NCBI RefSeq assembly: GCF_018691265.1
Contig: NW_024881328.1
Span: forward strand, 42,883,515 to 42,947,514
Length of the DNA: 64,000 nucleotides
Origin: Tyto alba
Lineage: Eukaryota > Chordata > Aves > Strigiformes > Tytonidae
Direction of reading: 5' to 3'
The translations under genes were made by a program, and so were the position numbers. The first letter of the stretch is position 1. Each line of letters begins with the position of its first letter. Positions 23,750 to 35,096 of this stretch are shown here, one piece after another. Below the pieces are notes generated by a model. It had not been told where the DNA came from. It did not search any database and saw only the letters and a list, made by a program, of their open reading frames with translations.

Positions 23750-23756
23750 GCCAATC
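23750..23756 (+). promoter_or_regulatory. CCAAT box (GCCAATC)
   Basis: GCCAATCAG on plus, a full NF-Y core. It is the innermost of three forward-oriented CCAAT boxes (also 23,849 and 23,900). Confidence 0.55.
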
Positions 23757-23769
23757 AGGAAGCGCGGTT

Positions 23770-23777
23770 TATTTATA
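23770..23777 (-). promoter_or_regulatory. TATA box TATAAATA
   Basis: TATAAATA on the minus strand matches the TATA consensus and lies 75-130 bases downstream (minus direction) of two CCAAT boxes. This is classical promoter geometry for transcription running left, with a predicted start near 23,740. Confidence 0.5.
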
Positions 23778-23844
23778 GCCGCGGCTCCCTCTTTTTTTCT
23801 CTCCCCCCCCCTTCCCTATCCCGCGGGGCCGGGGGGGGGAGGAA

Positions 23845-23952
23845 GGGAGCCAATCGGGCTCCGCCCTGTTTCCCCACGTCCCGCCCCGTGGCGCGGGGAG
23901 CCAATCAGGCCCCGCCCTGATCCCCCCCCCACGCCCCGCCCCGTGGGCGCGC
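23845..23952 (+). promoter_or_regulatory. Tandem CCAAT + GC-box cassettes
   Basis: Two diverged copies of a roughly 51-54-bp unit lie side by side. Each begins GGGAGCCAATC (CCAAT at 23,849 and 23,900), continues with CCGCCCTG and ends with a CCCGCCCCGTGG GC box. The second copy has an expanded C run. The duplication doubles the NF-Y and Sp/KLF sites between the minus TATA box and the outer island. Confidence 0.6.
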
Positions 23953-23957
23953 GGCCC

Positions 23958-23971
23958 GTCGCCTAGGCGAC
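23958..23971. promoter_or_regulatory. Perfect palindromic X-box GTCGCCTAGGCGAC
   Basis: A 14-bp perfect inverted repeat that fits the RFX X-box pattern (GTNNCC spacer GGNNAC). It sits at the right side of the island, upstream of the minus TATA box and immediately before the presumptive start zone of any rightward transcript. RFX sites in promoters often mark ciliary genes, so this is a clue to the gene's identity but not proof. Confidence 0.5.
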
Positions 23972-24169
23972 GGCGCGGCCCGGGGTGGGGGCGCTGGGCC
24001 CGCGGCCCTTCAGGGAGCGGCGGGGAAGCTCAGGCTGTTCCCGGGTGGCTGCGGGGGGGACCCGGAGCGGGGTTCGGGTCTCCGAGGAGCGGCTGGGGCT
24101 CCCTCAGCCGCAGAGGCCCGGGCGTGGCGTGGAACCCTCCGGAGCCGGGGGTGTGGGGGGAGGCGGGTG

Positions 24170-25400
24170 ATGGAGCCTTTGCTGAGCACCATCCCCTCCC
24201 ACACGCTGCTTGCTCCTCACCCCGGCACCTCGTTGCTGAGAGCAAACTGCATGTTTTTAAGGATCAGGGTGAAGCAAAGAGGCCTCAGCGCTGTGCCGGG
24301 CAGCTGTTTCCAGAAAACCGTGCAAGCGTGGCCAAGTCTTCGTGTCCCTTCTCTCTCCTTGACCCGCCACTGCCTATAGTTTCCTCCACGGTTTTGCCTG
24401 TATCTACTAAGAGGTGGAAATGTAACGGAAAGAATAACTCAGATCTGGATTAATTGGGCTGTGGGAAACATGAGGTGGAGGACAGAACTAGCAGTGAAAC
24501 AAGAGTAGGTGAAGCATTCTTTTGAAGAGAATTCTCTCACTTGTAATGAGAAAAGTTGAGCGTCTTTTGTCTTCTTCCATTAGGTAGTTTGACATACCTG
24601 AAACTATGGATTTTTTGATTCTCAGGATACTAATGGAGATGGATTAACTAGAGATACCATAGAAAATGCAAGCTGTGGTAGATACATAGTATTTTAATAG
24701 AACATGAAACTTTGTCAAGTTTTCTACATCCAAGATCCCACTCCTAAAGTGTTATTCTTTCGATCCATCAAGCATTATCTATAAAAAATGGCTTCTGAGT
24801 ACACTGCTTTTAATAGCAAACAGCTGAATCAAGGTATAAGAACTGAGAAGGGGAGAGCATGGTTCAAAATCCTTGCAAATCTTTGCCTGAATTACCCATA
24901 GTAAAAAAAAAAAAAAAAAAAAAGGAAAAAGGAATTGTTCAGCATACTTACTTCTACCCATGTTTTCCTAGCAACCATTCAACATTTAATTGATTTTTCT
25001 ATTTTCTAAGGAATTACCCTATTGAACTGTCAAGTCTCCTCTAGCTGCAGTGACTTGATTGGCCAAGCCCATGGCTGGCACAACTCTCCTTTTTTTGTTT
25101 TGTTGTTTTACCTTTGTTTTGTTGTTTTACCTTTGACTATCACAATGCCTGAAACTAAGAAGTCACGCTACAAATGTTCTGTATCACAGGAAACAAAATA
25201 TTTCAGCATCTATATTAGCTGGTGTGAGAAAACTCAGCCAAGGGTACCTATGAGGCATGCTCTGATGGGAACATCCTGCTTGAGATGCATAAGGTGACCA
25301 TCTCAGGCTTCACTGAAGAGATTGCCCATGGCCATGGAAAGTCTAAGTGCCAAATGCCACCACATCAAATGTTATTATTCCCTTTTTTGTGAGGGCTGTT
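24170..25400. other. Island shoulder and non-coding stretch
   Basis: GC content falls quickly after 24,200. Weak plus-strand donor-like strings (GTGATG at about 24,167, GTGAAG at about 24,510) exist, but none is strong and no clear coding exon follows. A20 lies at about 24,902-24,921. No supported gene. Confidence 0.5.
25097..25135. repeat. 19-bp tandem duplication
   Basis: A TTTTGTTGTTTTACCTTTG unit occurs twice head to tail. It is a recent local duplication in T-rich sequence. Confidence 0.85.
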
Positions 25401-25412
25401 AACTCTTTTTTT

Positions 25413-25513
25413 GAAGGTGAGCCATCGGGGCGGTCCCAGAAAGAAGGTGACCCCTTTTCTGTGCAGTGCCACGCTGTCTGAGGTGAAGGCCACCCGCACG
25501 CTGCCCAAACCTC
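25413..25513. repeat. Dispersed duplicate, copy A
   Basis: About 101 bp that recurs at 26,721-26,821 with roughly 84% identity by eye and no gaps. Most differences are C/T or G/A, several at CpG. Copy A is CpG-richer. Both copies stay open in the same frames on both strands (plus: HRGGPRKKVT; minus: VTFFLGPPRW). It could be a fragment of an uncatalogued repeat family or a duplicated regulatory segment. Confidence 0.75.
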
Positions 25514-26720
25514 TCCTCTCCCATCCAAGTACAACTTTCAGAGGCTTCTTGGGCTTCGTGCAGGTGGAGTCCTTGGCTTGTACAGAGTTGAAGGAGTCAG
25601 TGGTACCAGCCCTGTGGGCACAGTGGTCTGCTTTCGCGCCTCTTGTAGCAGTCAGGCTCCTAGAGTACCGTCACCCTGCCCTACTCATAGCCCATTAAAT
25701 GCACGGGGGCTTCCCACTTAGCTCTCAAGGAGTTTCTTAACATCCCTGACTAAGACAACACGAAACATAACGTTCCTATTTGTAGGCAGCCATCCCAGCG
25801 CAATTCTGGTGGTTTTGATTAATTGGCTCTTGCTAAATTGTTTTTAAACTTCCAGATTTTCCTTAAAGAAAAACGAACTCCTGTAGTTCAGCCATCTGGA
25901 TTTACATAAATTCTGGGACCTGACTGGAATCACTAACAACTTTATCCCTCCCTCAAAATTTACATATACATGGTAGTATATAAACACTGCTCCTTTTTTT
26001 TTTTTTTTCTTTTTTGAGATGTTTAGCAACTACATTTCCATTTGAAAGGGCCACCCATCTAAAAATCCTTGCCATATTGATCTGACCCCTACAGTTGCTT
26101 TTTTTCCCATGCTGTGAACAACATGCTCGGGTCTAGGCAGAGGTCAGAATTATTCTGACAGTTCCATCAGCAATTGCATCCCATTAACTTAGGCTTTCCA
26201 GACTTACTTCATTTTTAAGAGATTAATTTATTACTGTCAACATACAACAAACACTGTATTTTGATCATTCTAAACTTGAGCATGCAGGCAGCAGGGCCTG
26301 CCTTGGAGAAGCCCTGAAGTTTTGGAATATTCTCCCCGTAACATGCGCCTAAGAACACCTTTGGCATGAAAGGCACAGCTTCTGCATAAAGCTGAAGCCC
26401 TTTTTGTTTCCTTTTTAGCTTATCCTGGCTTGTGGGCTTGTTTGTTTGTTGTTCTTTGGTTGGTGAGGTTTTAGGTTTCCTGGTAGGGTTGTGCTGCTAT
26501 CTTTATTCAGGGCCAGTTTGTATGCTCACATGTATGTATGTAGGTGTGTATAAATAACCTTCGAAATTATTTTTAAGTGTCTAGAGACGTATGAGTGTAA
26601 GTGCTTTAGGACTAGAAGTTTACTAATGCCAACTGCGTAGCCAACAAGGTAATATTTGCAAAGTCTGTGAGTTCCTCAGTGGATCTAATGATGGGTGGGC
26701 AGCTGGCCACTTTTTTTTGG

Positions 26721-26821
26721 GAAGGTGAACCACCGTGGTGGTCCTAGAAAGAAGGTGACCGCTTTTCTGTGCAGTTCCATTCTGCCTGAGGTGAAGGCCA
26801 CCTGCACACCATTCAAACCTC
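26721..26821. repeat. Dispersed duplicate, copy B
   Basis: The partner of the 25,413 segment, 1,308 bp away and in the same orientation. Similarity fades after CAAACCTC on the right and at the GAAGGTGA boundary on the left. T-rich runs precede both copies. Confidence 0.75.
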
Positions 26822-26829
26822 CTGACTAC

Positions 26830-28660
26830 CCTCTCTTGTGGCTCCCCATTTCTGGGACGGCCGGGAGATGGTTTGGTCACCAACCTGGGTTACAACCAAC
26901 GTTTTGCCTAAGTGGTCGTGGCAGCTTCTAAACATCAGGGAGCCCAGGGTTATCCTACCTCCTGTCCTCACAGCCTCAGCACTAAGGGTTGGATGTTGTC
27001 CCTGCAGACTGTTGGCTACAAACCTCAGAGGCTACTTGCCTGACCGCATCAGTTGCCTACAATGCTTTCTGCATTGTGAAGTAGTTTAAAAAGAGGAAAC
27101 AAGAGAAGAAAATTGTGCCCTAAAAGTTGCCATGGAGTGTAAGTTTTATCTTCAGAATTTGATTGATGCAGTACTAGTGCTTGTGGGTGTGAGTATGTGT
27201 ATCTATTAATATCCAGTCTAGGCTAACCTGTGCATAATGACAGAAAATTAAACCTTGTCATTGTTCGTGTAAATTAGAGCTCAGAGATTAACAAGAAAAA
27301 GTATTCCTCCTATATGTTAAATCAAATTGTATATAGCATAGTCTGGTTTTACTGTAATTGCAGCTGAGAAGTTTACTCAGAAGCCATTTGAAGTAAAAAA
27401 TAAAAATAAAAAAAAAAAATGGCAGAGCTAATTCATAAAGACTTAAATAAAATGCAATTACAGAACTTCCCGCCTACCTCCACCTCATCTTTAGCTGAAC
27501 TCTACTTCTTTTTTGTCAGGAATGGTTCCATTTTTTTATGTTCTCAAGCAGGAAACAGCCATCACAACACTCCAGCTAATTTCCCTCTCTAGTCACATGG
27601 ATCTGGTGAAAGTAAAACAGGGTGCCTCAGCTTTCCACGCTAATCCTGCCTCTGCCACCACCTCCATGGCCAAAGAAAAGAGTATCAAGGAAGAAAGCCA
27701 GCATGGACTTCCTCAAGAGCCTGGCCACTGGAGACCTACTCAAGTGCCAGTGCCACTTGCTGCTTTAGAGACGGTCAAGACTAAACACAGGTTTCTGCCT
27801 GGTGATTGCTTTCTCTTCTTCCTCCTGACCAGTTAGTTGCCATCATTGCTCTCCCCTGATATTTCTGTCCCGCCAGCCACCCCTCTTTGCTTCATCTCCC
27901 ACTCCCATCTGTTCTGCATCCTTCCTACAGCATACTCGTTTACTCCTTTCTGCCATCAAAACACACCCCCCCCCAGCAAATCAACCAGGCTTAAGACACA
28001 GCTGTAATGGAACAGAGAATGTTAAATTTACATCATCCTACTTCTGTGTTTTCCTCTGACATACCTTTTTGTTGTTGTTGGTTTTTTTGTTGGTTTGTTT
28101 GTTTGTTTTTCCCCTGGTGAATTTTGCTTTAGCTGGGACTCTTTGTATTTTCGTACAAAAGTCTTCCAGAGAAAGCCTTCTCTTTTTTGCCAGGCTGCAA
28201 AATCTGTCTTTTGTGCAGAGCAGTCCTGTCTGGCCTAATGTGAGTTGTAAAGGAGAACAAGGTGGTTCTCCTCCACTTAAGGGATTGCCTGTTGAGGCTG
28301 AAGAAGCCTGTATTTGGCTGCAGAAGCTATTTTTCCAGCTTGTCTGCAGACCCAACACTTCATCAAGTCTTCATCACTCAAGGGCTGAAAAGCTTAAATT
28401 CTGAAGCATTAAGAACCAGCCTCTAAGAAACAAGTTATTGCTGTTGTCTTGGACAAACTCAAGTCCCTGTCTCCCACTTGAAAAAAAAGCGAGTGAAGCT
28501 CAAAGTAAAGGTCACAATGTGAAATTTGCTCTCCTCTTCATATTTACGCTTTTTAAAAATCCATTTTATGTGCTCTCTCTCAAATTATACTCTTTATTTT
28601 GGTAATATCAAATACAACATGCTGTCAGTGCATGCAAGAATTAGTGACAGGAGACTAGAG
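26830..28660. other. Non-coding stretch
   Basis: AT-leaning sequence. A textbook plus-strand acceptor (CTACTTCTTTTTTGTCAG at about 27,520) leads into a 107-codon frame, 27,513-27,836, but no donor of quality follows and the peptide is unrecognised. A (TTG)n/(TTTG)n low-complexity patch covers about 28,068-28,112. Confidence 0.45.
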
Positions 28661-28674
28661 AGCCACACAACAGG

Positions 28675-28925
28675 CAGCGCTTACTTCCCGCGCTGGAGGT
28701 TTGGTGCAACGCAGCTGGAAACTTCCCCCTCCGCCCCCCCCGGGTTTGCCAGGGCGATGCTGGGTAGCTCAGCTCCATCCAGCACGTTCCGTCCCTGATT
28801 TACACCTGGAAGTAGCCATCCTGGGCTGCCTGGATCGCAGGGGCAACCGCTTTCTGCTCGGAGCTGCAGGGCGGAAAAGTCACGTCGCTGCTGTTTGAAA
28901 AGTAAGCCTGAGGAAGACGTAAGCT
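28675..28925 (+). promoter_or_regulatory. Small CpG cluster, possible alternative first exon
   Basis: About 15 CpGs in roughly 240 bp with about 60% GC stand out from the AT-rich flanks. The segment contains GTCACGTCGC (CRE/E-box-like) and ends with two GTAAGC plus-strand donors at 28,902 and 28,919. It could be a minor promoter and first exon for a rightward transcript, possibly non-coding. The minus strand also has a GTAAGC donor near 28,687, so the direction is uncertain. Confidence 0.35.
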
Positions 28926-28929
28926 GGAA

Positions 28930-30850
28930 CAGTGGGAAACTTGGTGAAAAATTTTGCGTATGAAGACTGCTAATGAAGGTACATGGGATTGTCGTGGCAG
29001 TCATTTTATCATAAGTACAATACAGTTTTTAAGTTTCCTTGCTAAAGCTTGTTTTGAAGAATTTTTGCTGGATTTTATAAACGCCATATTTATTTTAGCA
29101 ATAACAGCTATGCTCTCAGCTGTATGGTATAGAGAAGAAATGTTCTGCAGCCGTTACAAACCACTGTCCAAAAGTCCTTAGCGTGTCACCATCCCTCTTG
29201 ATTAAACTGAAGAGTTAAGACTACAAATGAAATATCTTTTACCCCTCAACTGTTTTTTCAGTTGTAATCAATTGTAATGGCACCCTAAGGCTTAAATTTA
29301 GACATAAACAAGAAATAAGTCTAAAATGAATAGGGAATCTTTGTGAAGTTGAGGCTAAAATCGTTGGATATACTTAGTTTACCAGTGATTGTTTTCTGAC
29401 TCTTAATACTAATAAATAAATTAAAATATTTATTATTTATTTCCTTGAATTTTCATCCGTGGCAGCTGCTGGGAGAAAAGTGTGTGTCTCTATAGTGGGA
29501 AATATTGATTAATTTTTCTATTCTGTCTATTTCAGCCAGTTAAAAAAAAAAAAAAAAAAAGACATCCTGCATGATACAGGGTGAAAAACAATTAAAAGCT
29601 AAATAAATGTAAGAAAAAAACTGACAAAAAAACACAAGTTACTTTTTCAATAAAAACTATCTGCAGTCTGGCCCCTGGGTGTTGGTTTTAAGTGAAGATA
29701 TTGACTTCCAGCTGAATGACGAGTAGAATATTTTTCTACTGAAATATTGATAGTAGATTACACTAAACCACAAACTATCTCCGTAAAGCCCATCATTTCT
29801 AATCCTAATGGTATTTTCTTTCTCTTGGATGACTACTACATTCATGATATGATGGCTTTATTCTATCTGGGGGAAAAACTTTTTACCATACAGCTAAATT
29901 AACTTGTCAAAAGACTTCAAACTTCGGAAGCTTTTACAGCTCAATTCAAAGCTATTATTCAAGATTGAATGAGAAGGCTGTGGACTGTAAAAGCTGGCAA
30001 AAAATAAATTTCAGAAGCATTCACGAGTTGAATGGAATACTTACTTTTTGTTCAGGTTGTGTGTGTTTCATTGAGCCGTCTCAGAATAGCCGTATTTTTC
30101 CTATAACCCCCTTGCTCTGCAGTGAAAGGCAGAATGCTGCTGTCTGCTGCTCTTGAAGCTGTGACCCAGTGCGTGCTCTTTCACACACACTTGGTTATAT
30201 TTAGTTTGTGCCAACCTAAATAAGTGTCAACCAGCTCTCCAAAAATGTGGGGAGCACAAAAGAGAATGGCTAGCCACTAAATAGAGGCAGAGCAAGAACA
30301 CAAACTTATTTTTATCCTTTTCTTTTAAAATAAGATCATAGACTATCTTACACTCAGTTACAGCTTTCTCATGCAAATAAAAATGCCTGGCTTCAGGAGC
30401 AGCAACTGCCTTTAAGAAGCAACTTTCAGATTTTACAGACAAGTAGCAGCTGGCAGGGCCTGTAGTTGGAGCCTTTCCTTTTGCAGATCCAATCTACTTT
30501 GGGAAGAAGCTTGAATAAAAAGCCAAGCCAACAATTACAGCCCCCCGTAAGGGAACCCAGAGCTCGTAGACGCAGGACTCGATGGGGGAGTGTGCAAAGA
30601 GATTCACAGGCAAAGGATGTGGCCGAATGGGATCTGTAATGGCCAGTGTGGCAAGTGGCCTGAATTCAGCATGTTCTCGATGCAGCTGCCAGGAGCTGGT
30701 CTATGGGGAATGCTGAACACAGGAGCCAGTCTTAAATACATCTCGTCACTAAGGCCTGCAGGGAGGTTCTGCCACTCACTTGGGACCCACGACTCACTCT
30801 CTCGTTCAAAAACTGAATTAGAGGCACTTTACTTTTTTTTTTTTTTTTTA
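28930..30850. other. Non-coding, AT-rich stretch
   Basis: AT-rich, low-CpG sequence with A18 at about 29,541-29,558 and T19 at about 30,831-30,849. No frame or splice pair of note. The sequence around 29,940-30,060 has little repetition and could be a conserved non-coding segment, which cannot be judged without alignment. Confidence 0.5.
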
Positions 30851-30869
30851 GAGATACCTAGAGCTTGCA

Positions 30870-31110
30870 GCATTTTCCAGTGATCAGAGCACGCACCCAC
30901 GAAATGGGGGGGATCCAAGTTCACTTCCCTCTTCTGCCTGGCAGGTTCCTCCTCCCTAAAGGACTGTGGTCATGTTGGCATAGGATAACATCCCTCCTGC
31001 TCTGAAGGCAGGCCTGAGCAGAAAGATGTGTAGGATGCATGAGATGAGAGAGCAGGCAAGTTAACAACTTCCTTAGCTGCTAGGCTATAGAGGATGGTTG
31101 AGAAATGTTT
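30870..31110 (+). mobile_element. tRNA-derived SINE remnant (amniote MIR-like)
   Basis: CAGTGATCAGAGCACGCACC resembles an A-box region of the type AGTGGTTAGAGCACxCACC. About 35 bp on, GATCCAAGTTCACTTCCC resembles a B-box (GGTTCAATCCC). Near 31,070-31,100, CTGCTAGGCTATAGAGG resembles the second, inverted tRNA-like end of amniote CORE/MIR SINEs. The copy is old and degraded. Family placement is from memory of consensus features. Confidence 0.4.
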
Positions 31111-31314
31111 AGGTTCTGGATCATCGTCTTAAATTTAGACCGGTGTTGACAGGACCAGCAATACAGCACCAAGATGTTTTGGGGCTTTGCAGTCTAGATG
31201 CTAAAGTCTGGGGAGCACATAATAGCTGCCTTCATAATGAGGTAGCAACCCACTGTAGCTTGGGGAAGAGCATCTTTGAATGAAAGCTAACTATATTACT
31301 GGATTTGGCCTTTT

Positions 31315-31415
31315 TTTTAAGTACCTTGTTCCTGCATCTGTAAAACGGGAATATTATTGTTTCCCTTCCAAAGAACAAGATGAGGATAAATGCACTGGGA
31401 TATTGTACCCATTAG
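31315..31415 (+). mobile_element. MIR-like 3' fragment
   Basis: CATCTGTAAAACGGGAATAT matches the conserved MIR segment CATCTGTAAAATGGGGATAAT. About 30 bases later GATGAGGATAAATGCACTG matches the downstream GTGAGGATTAAATGAG part in the right order. It is an ancient SINE relic, possibly continuous with the remnant at 30,870. Confidence 0.55.
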
Positions 31416-31419
31416 TGGG

Positions 31420-34400
31420 AGATCTGCAGATACAAATGAGGCAGTAGAGCATCAAAAAAACCCCAGACCATCACCAGATACTTTTGTCATTGCATGGAAG
31501 AAGGAAAACTTTATGCTGTGGCAAACTAATAAAATTAGTGACAATTTCTGCTTACCGTAGCTCTGTTCTGTTAAAAGCAAATGGCAACTCCAGTACCTGT
31601 CACAGCTGTACAAGATTAGTAAACACAGACACTCTGTTGTCTTCTGTGCTCCTCCGTGTTGAGAGTGTCACTGCTTAGTTCTGTCTGCTGGTTGGAGATG
31701 GCCACCTGACATCAGTGCTGATGAGCACGCTTCAGTCAAAGCCCCGTTAGGCAGGAGGTTTATTTTATGTGCATGGAAGCCAAGACCAATCCGGATACAA
31801 AGCACACCAATGGTGCCCAGGGGCAGGAGCTCAGTGCTTCTTGGGAATAAATCCTGTTTCGTCAGACATGGCATTTTTTGACCAAGGCCCAAAAGAGAAG
31901 ATGATTTCAGTTTTAAGCAGTTGAGAGTAAAAGGAGCACCGATAGATGATGTGTGGGGACAAAGCTGCACGGACCTTTCAAATTCCCAATTTCTTCCTCC
32001 TCTGTTTTGTTTTTCTAAGCGTTATTTAATCTCATTTCATATGGGTCACAGCTTTCTTATTTAGAGTCCGTGCATTTCCTGAATACCTATATCTATTAAA
32101 AGGCTTAGGCAGCTGTGTTTTGCACTTGGCAAAACCTCAGCAGTCTTGTTTTCCCTTTCCTATGACAAAACCAAAACCATGGCTAGTTTTGGATTGTAAC
32201 CCACTAGTACTAAAAGATCTCAAATTTTATCTGTCTGCGTATAGGGGAGCATTCACCGTGGCAACTCAGATTTTCAGATCAAACCTTCCTGTTGCATATC
32301 CAATAAAAAGGGGTAAAAAGTTGGGCACAAGAAGGAAGAATACACAAAGAGAAGTGTCAGCTGGGTGCACTCAGAAAGCAGAGTAGCGCATTAGAATAAA
32401 ATACAGCAAGGAGAAAAATCTGTTCTTGCTGAATGTACCCGAATGCATTCACATAAATAATCCAGAAAATTTCTGGAAGTTAAAAGTCTGGAGCTCACAC
32501 CGGGAGGCTGTCTGTGGATGTATAGGTCTTGTGCTGAAGCATGTAATCTACAGATCATTCCTGTAGCACTGGTTCAGCTCTTTATGCAGAGACACAGAGG
32601 CATCTAAAGGGGGAAAATACTCACATCCTTATCTCTCCTCTTTAAGATTTTTTTCCTGATACTTGTTCTTTACCCATTGCATCTTAAAAACTTGTGTTCA
32701 TTACAAGCACTTTCACTGAGTTCTTAAAAAGACATGCCAACAGAAGTATAAGTATGAAGAATAGCAACAGTGAAACGAGCTTGTGGAAAATTATATCAAA
32801 ATCATGAAAGGAATGTCTCAGAAGTCTGAAGAATTATACTCAGACCCTGTTTGGCACCATTAAATAATTGGGTGGGACTTCTGAATCTAGCACTCTCATT
32901 TGCAGATACGTTGTTTAATAGACAAGATATGTTGTTTAATAGCTAAGCCATGAGCATTCAGCCATTAATGTTAAAAATAAAATTCAGAATGTATTATGAT
33001 GAGTGGTCAGAAGAGTTGAAACCTCTGCATCCCTAGAAATGTCTCTGTATGTATCTATAAAACATGGGCAGAAAGGAGAGTTACTTCTCTCTTCCGGGAT
33101 CACTAGGCAAGATCAGACCTGTAAAAGAACAGGAGGTCCCTCTAGCTTGCTTCCACAAAAAAAAACAGGAAGAAAAAAGGCAGACTTCACATTCTGAAAA
33201 AGAGCAGATAGCAGAAACCCCATGGTGCCATGGACTGGATTCAAGAAAAGAACTGAATGGGATAGGGTGGAAACTGAAACTGAAGAGCTGTTTCAAAAAG
33301 CTGCAAGGCAATGGAGACCAACCCAGAAATGGAATGTAAGTAATTGAGATACTGATCAATAATATCTACACTGCATAATAAGTACTGTATATTTTTCCTT
33401 TTAGAAGAGTTTGCAATAGGTACCTCTAGAGATGATGTTGAAATGGGATGTGTCTGTATCGTTCCAGTAGAATTGGTTTAGGCATCCAAGGAGACGAGGC
33501 ACACGGATCTTGATTCATCCTTATCAGGAGCTTCCTATCAGGTTAGCAGGTGGCCTGTTGCATATTAAAGACTCAGTTATGAACACTGATGGGAACTTTT
33601 CAAACATCATACATTAGCAGGCTAATATGCAGAACCTCTAGGAACGCAACTGGCACGGCTGGGAAACAAGAGTGTGATCAATAGAGCCTCTGCCTCGTGG
33701 TGGAACGAGGGGCAGGACACGTTCAGGCTCACACGTAGAGACTAAGATGCAATGATCCTATGGTAAGAGGCATGGTGGACCAAAGTTTTGCTGTGCTTCT
33801 TTATAAGCAAAGAGAAGAGAGGAAGTGTTGGAGGTTCTTTCTCCTGCTCATCTGGTCAAGTGAACAAAGGACAAGCAGTAATTTGCCTGATTGCAAACCC
33901 AGCACTCATGAACTAACTTGTATTTTGAATAAGGCAAGTAGGCATGGAAGAGTTGTTAGACTGGCAACAGAGGACAAGCTGAAGAGTGGGAGAAGCATGC
34001 TGCTGAGTTTCATGCTTTCTTCTGAACCCTGCAAACCCTAACTGCTTATCTCCAACACCAGAGCACAAGAATACTTTTTGTCACCTCGCTTTTGGTAAAT
34101 CCAGACAACTGTTTCAGGGGAAATTACTTGTTAAATTATCCACAGTGCTACAGATGCTAGGCTGTTTATTTTGGTCATATATTTCAAACAACAGTTTCTC
34201 CAGCAAACGATGTAACAGCTGTGGCTGATAAAACTCCTGGGTATAATCATTACCCTCTTCTTCCTGATAGAGATTGTCACAGATTTACCATTGAGTTTTG
34301 GCCTAGATGCTCGTGCTCTACAGTGAGCCAGAAATAAAATGGAAATAGATATCCTTAACATGACAAAAGCAGAAGAATTTTCAAGGAATTGCAATTATCA

Positions 34401-35090
34401 GACCAGAGGAAGGAGCTGTGTCCTACACAGGTACATGAATGTACTCTGGACATGACTGTGTCACTGCAGAGCCGTTTCTCCTGTGCATGGCCATATAGAT
34501 CTTGCCACAGGACAGAATTTTGGAAGGTGGACTCCCGTGCCGTCGTGAAAGAAGTTCTCTGAAGATCTCTTGCATGTTTCAAAGCTGAGTTACCAGGAGC
34601 ACCACCAGTTTGAAGTGCTTCGGTTACTGGCAGCTCCATTCACTAAGAGCCTGTCTGTCTACAAAACCATCTCTGAAGTCACAGCCCAAAAATCAAGCCT
34701 GATATTTCCCCGCATACAGAAATCATACAGTCAAACTTGGAAACCACTTTAAAATCATGGGCATCTGTAGCCTCTAACATGCAACTGTACAGCGCACAAG
34801 GTACAGCTGCACACCTCCAGCAGGATATGTCCTTGCAGTTCTTCTACCGTGCTTTTGCAGGGCAACTTACCCATCAAAACTAATTTTTCAAGCAGTGAAT
34901 GGAGCACTCATGCAAGTTGCAAAGCTGACAGGCTTTGGTATTGGATTTCCATTCGTACGAGCAGCAAGCAGGCTCCCTCCGACTGTCTTGCCAGCCCTTC
35001 TCAACAGCAGCCTTGAAGACTTAATCCTAAAATTGTAGGGCTGTTCAGTGCCCTTCTCTGTCGATTCAATCGCTGGTCTGTCTGCTCCAG
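31420..35090. other. Non-coding stretch
   Basis: AT-leaning sequence with a 21-bp imperfect tandem pair at about 32,905-32,946 (GTTGTTTAATAG core). Plus-strand donors GTAAGT at about 33,341 and GTAAGAG at about 33,761 follow short unrecognised frames of 91 and few codons. No supported exon. Confidence 0.45.
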
Positions 35091-35096
35091 CTTTCA

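Larger units (their letters stand above)
22130..24170. promoter_or_regulatory. CpG island with probable divergent promoter
   Basis: About 2 kb of GC-dense, CpG-rich sequence, with the densest part at 22,440-24,160. It contrasts sharply with the AT-leaning flanks. It holds GC boxes, several CCAAT boxes, a TATA-like element, a CRE-like site, a YY1-type element and a (GGC)9 repeat, together with long poly-G and poly-C runs. Strong splice donors point left (minus strand) at 22,324, 22,776 and 23,498. This is the signature of a vertebrate gene start. The minus direction is well supported by donors and TATA. A rightward partner is plausible but has no equally good donor. Confidence 0.93.

Noticed and set aside
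22397..23754. Many Pro/Arg/Gly/Ala-rich ORFs of 100-180 codons in the CpG island
   Set aside because: GC-rich sequence is stop-poor in all frames. The peptides reflect homopolymers, and only the splice-bounded MRAA start is kept.
23959..24170. First exon of a rightward gene
   Set aside because: The outer island is plausible as a start zone, but no strong plus-strand donor or clear start codon context was found, so no exon was called.
30870..30960. Functional tRNA gene
   Set aside because: A- and B-box-like strings are present, but no cloverleaf stems can be drawn. It fits a SINE head better.
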